Shown here: positions 49,171 to 60,510 of the stretch, piece by piece
Position numbering within the stretch: position 1 is the first letter of the stretch
Layout of the letters: every line of letters begins with the position of its first letter
Assembly: GCA_012932295.1 (NCBI GenBank)
Contig: JAAONU010000013.1
Location: forward strand, 3,456,603 to 3,520,602
Length of the DNA stretch: 64,000 nt
Reading direction: 5' to 3'
From: Cyclina sinensis
Taxonomy: Eukaryota > Mollusca > Bivalvia > Venerida > Veneridae
Position numbers and translations under genes: made by a program
Notes under the pieces: model-generated
The model's database searches: none
Told to the model about the DNA's origin: nothing
What the model saw: the letters and a program-made list of their open reading frames with translations, nothing else

Positions 49171-51115
49171 CTGTCTTCCATCTTCCAGATACATCTGAAA
49201 TGTTTTGGTTTCAATCTTCTAATTGTGACTACAGATTTTGTATTAGTTTATTAGACTAAATTGTTGGTACAGTTAATCACCCTACAAATTATTTAGTAAT
49301 TTACAGAGTTTGTCACTACTGAGAGAAAAAAAATCCATTGTTTAACTTTTAAAAATATAAAATACAAGTTACTTACAGTAATTTTTAAGCCATTTTTTGT
49401 CAGTCCTATGTTGAAGAAAAATTTAATATGACTCATTTTTCAGCTGTTGCTTGCAAATGGTTCTGTTGTTGTTCTCTTAATTCAAAAGTGGTATGACATA
49501 TGCTTGAAGCTGTAGGCAGTCAATACAGAGTATTAATTAACTCCCTTGGCTGTACTTTTGTAGAATATCTTTTTGCCCTCTTTCAAATCTATAATGACAA
49601 AAAAATAAATGAATGGAATGCATAATGCATAACAGATCCCACTTTGTTTCAGATACTGCAGAATTCAGTTGTAAGATTTACAGCCTAAAATTTTGTCAAA
49701 ATGATGAAAAACAGCCATTAAAAACATTCTGTTTTGGCCCACACAGATTGTACATGGGGTAACATCTGTGCAATGTGTTGATGTACTTTTTTCATTTTTC
49801 AGTTTTGTACTTTTCCATAACAGTTTACAATGCTTCAGTATGCTAACACTTCATTATACACTGTAATTTGTAACTTTTTTCATGCATAATGCTTAGATAT
49901 AGATCGGTTCTCAACTAATGACAGATCAGTCAGGACAATAGTACACATGTGTAAAATCATCATTCATGTAACTTATAATCAGAGTTTGCATATTTCAATT
50001 TTGTATGCCAGTGGTTTGAAGAAAGGAAAAAGGGATATATTAACACTATTAAATACCATGCAGGTATACCAATGCCTTTTAAACCAGTATGTATGCATTT
50101 ATGTGGCTTCATTCATGTATTGGCTTTATTCTTGTGAGCATATACATACAGTTCCCTGAAAGTAAAATGCAAATGGATCTCTATTTCCTTCAGTCAAAGT
50201 TTTCTTAAAGATATTTTTACAATCCTTGTCAAGAAAACATGTTACCACATCATGCCTCAGAATGTTAGAAAATGTGTGTAGTTTTATCTTTTTTTAGAAA
50301 TTTATGAAAAAGAACTGTGGTAGACTTTGAGGTTATTGCTTATTTAAGCAGAGGTAAAATTGTAGAACACAGGCTACAAATTTTTCATCATTGTTGTTGT
50401 AAATGTCAGTCCTTGCTAGACAAATATTAAAAGCTGCTTATTTAACAAATCATTTTTTGTAGTATCAGTATGAATATTAGGTTAAAATGGTGTGTGTTTT
50501 TTCTTTGTCATTTAAAAAAGGAACATAATAAAAAAAATCACCGATATTTTGACTTAAGTCTTGATTGAAATACTACCTGTATTTAAGGTGTATAAAAAGA
50601 TTCCCCGCATCATTGTTTTCTAGAAAGGGTCAGGAGTATGAGTACCCAGCTGTTCCTTGAGCGAAACCAACTTTTATATAGTGTATGCACGTACATGCAT
50701 AATTATTGTAAATAAGATTAAAATTTTAACAAGTTACAATGCCTTTAACGGGATCATATCTGTATGCATTTTTTTGTGCATTAAATCGGGCTTTCTTGGC
50801 ATTGATTGAGTGATGAAAGGCTGACTGGGTTAATTGAATAAATGATGGAATTGCTTGCTGAGTATAGCAGTCAAGTTATTTATTATAAAACTTCCAACAT
50901 TTGGAAAGAAGCACTGCTGTAAAGATAGTCTGAGAAACATGTACTTTTAAAATCCCACTTGGAACTTGATTTATTTCTATACTCTGTTAAGGATATATTT
51001 TCTGTATGCATTTTTCACATGGCCACATTTTTATTGGTAACCGTGAAAGGAGTCAAATTAATTTCTGTTGGCAAAAGCACTAAATTGGCAGGGATGACAG
51101 CTCACCACTGAAGCT
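49171..51115. other. AT-rich unassigned DNA
   Basis: Nothing supportable. Confidence 0.5.
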
Positions 51116-51330
51116 GGTGGAGCAGTGGTTTAGGGTTTAGAGCACCAAACTCCTAATCCAGAGGTCTTTGGTTTGAATCCCACCAGGGGAGTGTTTCGGT
51201 CTCCACTGACTTCCTCCATTCTAAGCTTTCAGCATGAATACTGGTTGGAACTGATGAAGCAGTCATTAAAAGTTGCAAGACTTGTTTCCCAGTTGATGAA
51301 CAAATAGATAAGTTTAAACAAAGAACTAAG
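51116..51330 (+). mobile_element. tRNA-derived SINE, tRNA-Arg-like head
   Basis: The first ~71 bases read like a tRNA: GGTGG pairs with CCACC (end of the head), 'agcagtggtttaggg' sits in the A-box region, an anticodon-like loop 'ctcctaa' carries CCT, and GGTTTGAATCC (B-box) fits the consensus with one change. A non-tRNA body follows ('gcatgaatactggttgg', 'acttgtttcccagttgatg'). The anticodon stem is mismatched and the sequence continues beyond tRNA length, so it is a SINE rather than a tRNA gene. Confidence 0.5.
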
Positions 51331-52572
51331 GTCTTTCAAATGAAAATTTTTACTAAGGTCTTGTGTTTCAGTACTGTGAACTCTTATTATGATGGTGAAT
51401 GATGGCTGATACTTTTTGTACCTTGCATTTTAATCCAGAACTGAAAATAACCCAATAGTAGGGATTTTCGTATAGATAGGCAACTGATAAAAAAGGTTGA
51501 ACTGGTACAGATAGTTGTAAAATTCTTCATAATTTCTCAGGACCCTTTTGATTAAGATCAGCTGGAGCCATTTTCCTGATTAATAATTTACTAGGATAAA
51601 TTGAGCAGCATAAAGGACCTTCTTGAGCTGACCAATTGAATTTGTCATTTGTTTCAGACACCATCCAAAGATCATTCTAACCAATCAATGATGATGTTAT
51701 TTTTGCGGACAGCTGAGTCTTTCAATATCATCTTACATATTTTGGAGAGAGAGAAAAAAAAAAGGCTCATCTAACATTTTTTTTTTTTTTTTTTAATGTC
51801 GAAATTCTGTCAAAAAAATGAGTATGTTATAACAGCAGTGGTTACTATATTCACTCTTCACCTCAGTTCATGGCATTCTTTACCCAGACCAGGCAACTTA
51901 GATGTATTCTTGACCACGTCTGTCATTAAAGGTAGTGGAAGCTGCTAATTTATGTTGTAAAACGTGTCACATGTGTCTCTGGTAGTTACTGACTAGTTTG
52001 TTTGAGTAGTTAATTGTCAGAAAATATGTAACTGACTTCATATTAAATTTCCTTCAGTCAACTTTGTCTTGATTCTGCTGAAAGGTGGTGGTATTTTCTA
52101 GGGGCAAATTAATGCAAATTCATTGAAATTCCAAGATGGATTTATGTGGTAAAGACCTGAAAATAAAGGAAATGGTTAAAAAGCAAGAGGTGCTCATTTA
52201 TTTTCTGGGGGATATTCAGACTGAATTTCCATCAATAAAATGTTGACCTAAACACCACAGTGAGCTGTTTTCAGAAATTGGATGGATTGTCATTATTTGC
52301 CTCTGGGAGAAAAGTGGGAAAAAATGCAAGAAATTTACATGATGTTTAAATCTGTCTGGGGAAAGACAAAGTAAAGTGCTCTGTGTTTTCAGTTCTGTTG
52401 AAATTGTCTTGAAAAGACACCACTTTGGTGAAAAAGCTGCTATAAATCTTGTGGGGATATTATGTTGTTCACAATCTCGAAAACAATAACAGCTGAAGCA
52501 GAATCAAGTATTTTAAAACAAAGTTACTGTAAACTACCATATGAAAGCATGCAAGGCTTGGTCTTTTAAAAA
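51331..52572. other. AT-rich unassigned DNA
   Basis: Homopolymer tracts at about 51750-51795 (A then T). No supportable gene. Confidence 0.5.
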
Positions 52573-53585
52573 CATTTTGATTGCCACCAACAGGGTAATG
52601 ATAAAGATTGCCACCAATAGGGTAATGGTTAAGATAATGATGAAAATTGCAGCAAACAGGGTAATGGTTAAGATTGCCACAAACAGGATAATAATGAAGA
52701 TTGCAACAAACAGGGTAATACTTAAGATTTCCACCAACAGGGTAATGGATAAGGTTTCCACAAACAGGGTCATGATTAAGATTGCCACAGACTGGGTTAT
52801 GGTTAAAATTGCCCCCCAACAGGGTAATTGTTTTGATTGCCAGCAATAGTTTAACTATTAAGATTGCCACAAACAGGGTAATGACTAAGATTGCCACTAA
52901 CAGAGGAATGGTTTAGATTGCCACAACAGGATAATGGTCAAGATTGCCAGAAACAGTGTAATGGTTAAGATTGCCACTAACAGAGGAATGGTTAAGATTG
53001 CCACAACAGGATAATGGTTAAGATTGCCACAAACAGGAAAATGGTTAAAATTGCCACAAACAGGGTAATTGTTAAGATTGCCCAAAACAGGATAACGATT
53101 AAAATTGCCACAAACAGGATAATGGTTAAGATTGCCAAAAACAGGATAATGGTTAAGATTGCCACCAAGAACAGGATAATGGTTAAGATTGCCACAAACA
53201 TGATGATGGTTAAGATTGCCACAAACATGATAATGGTTAAGATTGCCACAAACAGGATAATGGTTAAAATTGCCGCAAACAGGATATTTGTTCAGATTGC
53301 CAAAAACAGGATAACAATTAAAATTGCCACAAACAGGGTAATGGTTAAGATTGCCACAAACAGGCTGATGGTTAAGATTGCCACAAACAGGATAATGGTT
53401 AAGATTGCCACAAACAGGGTAATGGTTAAGATTGCCACAAACAGGATAATGGTTAAGATTGCCACAAACAGGCTGATGGTTAAGATTGCCACAAACAGGG
53501 TGATGGTTAAGATTGCCACAAACAGGCTGATGGTTAAGATTGCCACAAACAGGATAATGGTTAAGATTGCCACCAACAGGGTCAT
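52573..53585. repeat. 27-bp minisatellite, ~37 copies
   Basis: The unit joins AAGATTGCCACAAACAGG and GTAATGGTT (variants 'ataatggtt', 'ctgatggtt'). Twenty-seven bases equal nine codons, so several frames on both strands stay open (e.g. a repeating KIATNRVMV). The right part (53320-53580) is the most uniform. It stops about 170 bp before the GTCTCCCC element. Confidence 0.95.
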
Positions 53586-53758
53586 TTTTTTATCTTTTCT
53601 GAGTTCATATAATTACTTGAATCAATTCACTCTTGTTCACTCCAGTTCCATTGAAACTACTTCAAGACTTCTCGTGACACAAACAAGCACAAAAATTGAA
53701 ATTTGGCAGTCATATATAAGTACAATATGTCCTTGGTTGCAGTTACACATCAGGTTAT

Positions 53759-54675
53759 TATGTCTCCCCCCAAAAATGGGGGAGACATATTGTTTTTCCC
53801 CTGGTTGTCCGTCCGTCCGTCCGTCTGTCCGTCACAAAATCGTGTCCGCTCTGTATCTTCAAAAGCCCTTGAAAGATTTTTATGAAACTTGGGTCAGATG
53901 TTCACTTGATCAAGACGACGTGCAGAACCCACTTTGCGGGTGTGGTGTCTCAAGGCCAAGGTCACACTTGGAGGTTAAATGTCAAATGCCACAAAATTGT
54001 GTCCGCTCTGTATCTTCAAAAGCCTTTGAAGGATTTTTATGAAACTTGGGTCAGATGTTCACCTTATCAAGGTGACGTGCAGAACCCACTTTGCGGGTGT
54101 GGTGTCTCAAGGTCAAGGTCACACTTGGAGGTTTAATGTCAAATGCCACAAAATCGTGTCCGCTCTGTATCTTCAAAAGCCCTTGAAGGATTTTTATGAA
54201 ACTTGGGTCAGATGTTCACCTCATCGGGGGAGACATATTGTTTTTCCCCGGTTGTCTGTCTGTGCGTCCGTCTGTCCGTCACAAAATTGTGTCTGCTCTG
54301 TATCTACCAAAGCCCTTGAAGGATTTTTATGAAACTTGGGTCAGATGTTCACTTCATCAAGGCGACATGCAGAACCCACTTTGCGGATGTGGTGTCTCAA
54401 GGTCAAGGTCACACTTGGAGGTTAAATGTCAAATGCCACAAAATCGTGTCCGCTCTGTATCTTCCAAAGCCCTTGAAGGATTTTTATGAAACTTGGGTCA
54501 GATGTTCACTTCATCAAGACGACGTGCAGAACCCACTTTGCGGGTGTGGTGTCTCAAGGCCAAGGTCACACTTGGAGGTTAAATGTCAAATTTTACAATC
54601 GTCTGATTCAATACTGCCTGCAGCAACTGGCTGGGGGGAGACATATGTTTTTGTTCAATCAAAAACCATTTCTAG
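53759..54675 (+). mobile_element. GTCTCCCC-family tandem-core element
   Basis: The 5' hairpin arms ATGTCTCCCCCC (53759) and GGGGGAGACAT (53779-53789) are followed by a GTCCGTCCGTCCGTCTGTCC tract (53808-53831). The core repeats at about 157 bp with 'aaaatcgtgtccgctctgta', 'cttgggtcagatgttcac', 'cccactttgcgggtgtgg' and 'tcaaggtcacacttggagg'. A second head (GGGGGAGACATATTG plus GTCC-like tract) lies inside at 54225-54280. The right end has GGGGGGAGACATA (54633-54645), stem-loop GTTTTTG/CAAAAAC (54647-54666) and CTAG at 54672-54675. Confidence 0.75.
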
Positions 54676-57600
54676 TTTATAATGAAATTTCCACCAATAT
54701 CTAGACAAAGAATGCATTTTACATCTCCAGTAAACAGTTTTCAGTCACATACTATGCTGGATGTCTGACATTTTAATTACTGCAAGGTTCCAAACTTCAA
54801 ATTAAAACTCCTTTTAACACCAGTAAACTGCCAGCAGAGTCAGAATACAATCAGTTCAGGAAACTTAGCCCGACAGCAGTCTAGAGGTTGTGTGGAAAAC
54901 TGATGCTGCTGTCCTTTGGTAACAAGTAATCATGATTAAGTGTTAGACAATTTGTCTGTTAATGAAATTATTTAGACATGGCAGAAATAAAAAATAATTA
55001 AAAAGCAGAACTGCAATCATATGGAAAACAAAGCAGGCACTCCTTTGTATTAGGAATCATTTCATTATCTTGGTGGTGGTGTTTGTAAACATTGTGTGTA
55101 CTACTGTATCTTTGTTATTTATTGACAAACCATTTATAATAGATAGTGATTTCCAATAGGGGGAGGACATCAGTTGACCTAGCTAATGAGTGAAGATTGT
55201 TCTCATTATATGATAGATAGAAATGTAATGACATTAAGATTGATTCAGTGTCATTTGCACTTATTTCTAGTGGTGTTGACTGACTCAGAAAGACCAATAG
55301 GACAGTCACAATTAATAATACAAGATATTTTAAAAGGCACCTGATAATTAAATATTGTACAGTGACAATGTATTATAAATTTGAAATATGATCATACAAA
55401 TTGCAGTACAACCGAATTATTGAATGGTATGATAATATATTTTGTTTCACCTTTTGCTAGAAACAAACTATAGATGCTCTGCAATAAAAATGTGATTTTA
55501 TCGGGGAAAAAGTGCCTTTAAGAAGAACCGCATTATAATTTATATTTTTTTTCTCCGGAAACACAAAGAACTTTCTAAGTAGAAAACATATTGGAGGATT
55601 TCTGTAACATCATTTGTAATTGTTTGTTGCTCTTAGAGACTGGCAAGTGATGAATCTGAAAGGTATTCAACAGTCAAGAGTTTGTTCTCAGTTGTTTCGG
55701 TCTTTATACTTACATTTCTTGCCTTTCACATTAGAGAGAAGTTCTTTTCAATGAAAAAGTAAGAAAACATATTTAGGCACATTACTTCTTTCTAAGTGAG
55801 GAAAAAATAAATTTTTTTTGTCTTCAGTGTCAAACGTTAATACAAAAGTGGAAAATAAGAATGTCCAGAATTTAAAAAAAAAAAGAGAGATACTGTTATA
55901 CTGAGTGCATGTCCTTGTTTTCCATTACCACATGAAAGAACTAAAAAGAAAATACATCTTCCAATTGGGCCATGGTGTGTGAAAAGAAGTGCTGAGCCTT
56001 GCTGTGAGTTACAGATCAACAGTCAGATAGCTGTAGTTTCGAAAAACAAACATGCAGACATTAAAAGTTATTTTCAGCATACATGGTATGAAACTGCTAT
56101 TTCCTTTGGCAACTGAAGCAAAATTTCTCCTACAATGAATTTCAAAAGTCCGGACAAAGACTTAAATCTTAGCTAATTTATCTATGAATAAAAAGCATGT
56201 TCCTGTCAAATTAACATGAAAAGATGGCATGTATTGTAAATGAAGTACAAAATAAAAGTCTGATAATAGCAGTATAGGGCTGAGTGACAGTGAACTATAG
56301 AAATATTCCGTTCTCTTGACATTTACAGCAGAATTATTTCACAGCTGATCTGAGACCTGAATAAAGGAGAGCCTTTTCTTTACATGATTTGCTGAACTGA
56401 GAGAGCAATATCAGAGATTTTCTGTAATAACATGCATAATTCAGCTAAATAGAACAGTGGTCTTAATTCACATTTCACAAAAAAGATTCTCGCAGATTTA
56501 TGGATTAAACTCCAGAAATAAACTACCATGTGCTCCCTTTGAAGTAGAAGATTTTTTGGCATGTAAAAATTGTTTAAAAAAGCACAACTGCTTTCAGCAG
56601 CTCTCTTTATAATAAAACTTTTTTATTTGTATTACCTATTTATACTGGTCTCAACCCAAACTGCATAAAGTATTATCTCAACAAAATAAAACTATACTGC
56701 TCAGAAAAACAAATTATGAGATTAGTATTATCTCATTAAAATGAATGAAGTAAAAGGTTATTTGGTACTCCATTGTTATGATGAATGTTTCTTGTAAATG
56801 ATAAAATTATATTTAAATTATATCTTTATCATAATGCTACCTTGGTGGGAATCAGATTTTGACAGTTTTATGGCCTGAAGTCACTTATTTCAGTACAGAA
56901 AAAAAGTCTGACAACCTGTGAACAAGATTTTTAATGATTTTGCCAGAAAATTGCAGGGAGTGTGAGGGTTGGGTATTTTTGTTTACTGTTAAATCAGTAA
57001 GCTCTTTAATTCAAATACCAGGAATTAATCAAGGTGAGACTGGTTCCCATTTAAATTTCAATCAGATCTCAGGTGCAGAAGGGACAAAAACTGATTAGCT
57101 AAAATAAATATCTTTTATTTTAAGGAAGCCCTTTGAGATTTCTTCTTTGTAATCATTCTTGTAAAAGCTTTTTGTGCATGCAAACAGGCCTTTTATGTGA
57201 ACAAATTGCCCACATGCTGTCAGAAATAAAACAGATGCTTAAATATGAGAAATATGGTGCAATAAAAGATTAGAGAACTGGGATATACTTCATTAATTAT
57301 TATACAAATATTGAAGTTAAATTGTCATTAAACACAAAGAAATGATTATCCACCCTTTTCCTGTTTAGCTCCATATCCAGTTTGATATTTTATTGATAAA
57401 AATGCACTGTTAATTAGCCAGAAATAATGCTGATTTTTGTAAATTGGTAAATAAAATCCTCATGAAATTAGAAATAATTATTGATCAGTTTCTGTGTATT
57501 CATTAATATTGAAAAGACTTACCATTTAGTATCCACTTTCATTAATTATTTATAATTAATAGTCCAAATAGATAGGATTATACAGTAAACATGACCAGAG

Positions 57601-59734
57601 ATTATCCCAAGATATATCCTCCATCTTGCCATTTCAGACCAGGTTGTTTGATACAAAGAACAACATTACAATTATCCGTACCTGCCAACAGTTATAACAA
57701 TCATACCACTTTGTCCATTAAACCTTCTATTCTCTGAGTGGCTTCCTTATTTCCACAGAAGTAGAAATGATACTTATTGGAGAGAAAAAAAAACTGAGGA
57801 AACCACAGAACTGGAAAAACAATGTACCATAGAATGGTTTTGCTTTCTCTCAAAACAAAATGTGTTTTTATACTTCTGAAGTTGGTTATTTTTTTGTACT
57901 TGTTACCGAAAGATATATAGATATTTCAACACAAGAATAATTTGATTCTTTTGAGTTAAAAGCAGATCATAGTTATTGTATTATTTTTTAGCACTTCTGT
58001 TTTCAATATATGAAAATTTAAATTTTATGAAAGAATATGAAATTATTTGAATTGTTATTATAACAGTTGCTCCATAAAAAAGAAGAGAAAAAATTCTTTA
58101 ATTGCCCCACACTATTACTAGGTTTTTATCGAAAGAAATGTAAACTATATTCATGAAAATTTGAAAGAAAAAAAAAGAAAATTTTATTTATCTATATCAA
58201 CTTAATGTCCATTTTGCACCCTTTGAATTTTATCCATCAGCACATATTAAAATTTTCAGATACTTCTTAGCAACATCAGTGATCAAAATGATCCTGAAAA
58301 ACTTAAAAAAATCAGTTTGTTCTAATGAATACTCTTAGAAAAATTGATATTGCCTATCTTTTTGTATCATAAAGTTTTACTCCTGTTGAATTAAGTTGAA
58401 TTTTAAAATCTTTCATTATAACTTCTGATTTACTTGATTCCTGAATATTTACCTTGTTACTTCTTTATCATTTTGTTGGCTTATATAGCTTTTTCAAAAT
58501 TCTGGATTCTTTTTTCAAATGCATATTCATGAGCATTATTAAAATATAACGCAACTTACTATGTTTGTTGAAAAATTGTATATAATTTACAATTGTCTTT
58601 TTATCATTATCAAAAAATCTCAGGTATGTTTGTTTGAAAAAAATATACCTTTAAAATTTAGATGATGCATAATTGTTAAGCTTGATAATATCGTTAAATT
58701 GATTATAAAAAAAGTGAATGCTGACTATTCACAAGCTTAGCTTGAAATTATATGAGAAAATGATTTTAATTTCCATAGAAAGTTACACACTAAAAAAAAA
58801 AAATGTTCTTGTTACTTACAAGTAAATAATGCAAGAAATACATTATTGTAGTAATCACAGTCACACTGTCTAAAGATAAAATTCCATTAATTTCTCAATC
58901 AGATTTTACTCTTGTTTTTTGCGATTGTCCCAAAATAGTTATTAATAATTTCCAAAGATGTCTTTGACGTTACCTGTTTTATTTGTATATTCAACATCTA
59001 TCAACCACTGGACAGTTTGTAATCACATTGCATAATAAAAACCGTTTTCAACAAACTTCACAAACTAACTCGAACATGATTATGTGATGTTTAAAGGTAG
59101 TTTAAAGGTAGCTCCGTTTCCAATCCCTATGATATTCTCACTGCAAAACTGTCTCTCCAATACCAGAATTTGATTGGTTTGTGTCTGAGCATCTTTCTAG
59201 TCGGCTATAATAATCAATATATAAAACAGTTTCATACAGTTAGGCTATTGCAACTCAACGGGTGTTTGCTCAAATTGACGACTATTGCGCTGTTTGATTC
59301 TATAATTTCCTCGGAAAGAAAACTTTATATTGTAGAATACATTTGGAGCTTTTATGTGGAAAATTGACTTTTTGGTTTATAACAGTTTTCTTTTCTTTCT
59401 TTTGTATTAAAATTTTTATTTTACTTTTAGAAGTAGAAATTTGTTTGGAAATTGCTTTCAACGAATTTCATATGTAACAGTGATTTAAGGTTCAGGAATA
59501 CAAGATTGATTTGATTAAAGAAAATATTTTTATAATTGATATTGTGTTGCTGAAAATCTTTCTTTTTTTCAGAGATTTTAAGTAGCCAAAATGGCAGAGA
59601 TTAATCTTATAAACATGTGTATTCACAGACTTCCAGGCTTGATCACTTGAACACATTAAAAAATACACTCCTTATTTTGCATGTAAGTTTAAGAGAAGTT
59701 CATACTTGTTCTACTACTGAGCAAGAAATATAAT
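54676..59734. other. Repeat-poor AT-rich DNA, no supported gene
   Basis: About 5 kb with homopolymer A/T tracts only. Frames at 55115-55309, 55837-56019, 56380-56562 (minus) and 59170-59367 (plus) have no recognisable domain. Confidence 0.5.
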
Positions 59735-60125
59735 GAATAATAATTTTGTGAAAAGAAATAAAAAGAATAATTAAGCATTTTGTGAAAAGAAATTAAAAAA
59801 AAAATAATCATTTTGTGAAAATGAATAAAAAGAATAATTATTTTGTGGAAAGAAAGGAGATGAATAATCATTTTGTGACAAGAAATAGAAAAGAATCATT
59901 TTGTGACAAGAAATAAAAAGAATAATCATTCTGTGAAAAGAAAGAAAATGAATAATCATTTTGTGAAAAGAAAGAAAATGAATAATCATTTTGTGACAAG
60001 AAATAAATAAAATAATCATTTTGTGAAAATAAACAAATATGAATAATCATTTTGTGAAAATAAATAAAAAAGAAAAATCATTTTGTAAAAGAAATAAAAA
60101 AGATTAATCATTTGGAAATAAAAAA
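59735..60125. repeat. ~30-bp A-rich minisatellite
   Basis: Units combine AATAATCATTTTGTGAAAAG with a variable A-rich spacer ('aaagaaaatg', 'aaataaaaag'). About 13 copies with length variation of 27-32 bp. It gives F/S/Q-rich translations on the minus strand that are not genes. Confidence 0.9.
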
Positions 60126-60292
60126 ATAAAATGAAATTTCAGTAAGTGAAAAGTATACAGCTATTTGTTGTTTTTTATTAAGGTAAGCCTGAAAATTAAT
60201 TTGTTTATTTTTCAGGAGAAACCTGACAACTACCAGAAACTGGTTTCTTTTTTTTTTAAATGAGGATCCTATCAATTATTTGTTATCATTTT

Positions 60293-60510
60293 AGCTCACA
60301 AGAGTCATAGGCTCTGAGGGTGAGCTGTTGTTATCACATTCTGTCAAGTGTCTGTTGTCGAAGTCTTCCACCACTTACTTTAAACAACACCTCCTCTGTA
60401 ACCATTTGGTCAAAATTGATGAAACTTATCATCTTGTTGATTGAAATGAATAAACAACGTATCATTTCATGTTGACTTGAAGATATAATGAAAAAAACAT
60501 GACAGTTGTA
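60293..60510 (+). mobile_element. AGCTCACC-family element, 5' fragment
   Basis: Hairpin AGCTCACAAGAGTC...GGCTCTGAGGGTGAGCT (60293-60326), then 'gtcaagtgtctgttgtcgaagtc' and an early part of the core. No 3' end follows, so the copy is truncated. Confidence 0.55.

Noticed and set aside
51116..51186. Functional tRNA-Arg gene
   Set aside because: The anticodon stem is mismatched, the T-loop deviates, and a SINE-like body follows directly.
53014..54042. 342-codon plus-strand open frame
   Set aside because: The first two thirds translate the 27-bp minisatellite and the rest runs into the GTCTCCCC mobile element; no protein family is recognisable.
53882..54704. Several overlapping 'MKLGSDVHLI...' frames
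   Set aside because: They repeat every ~157 bp with the core of the mobile element; the similarity between them is DNA repeat similarity, not a gene family.
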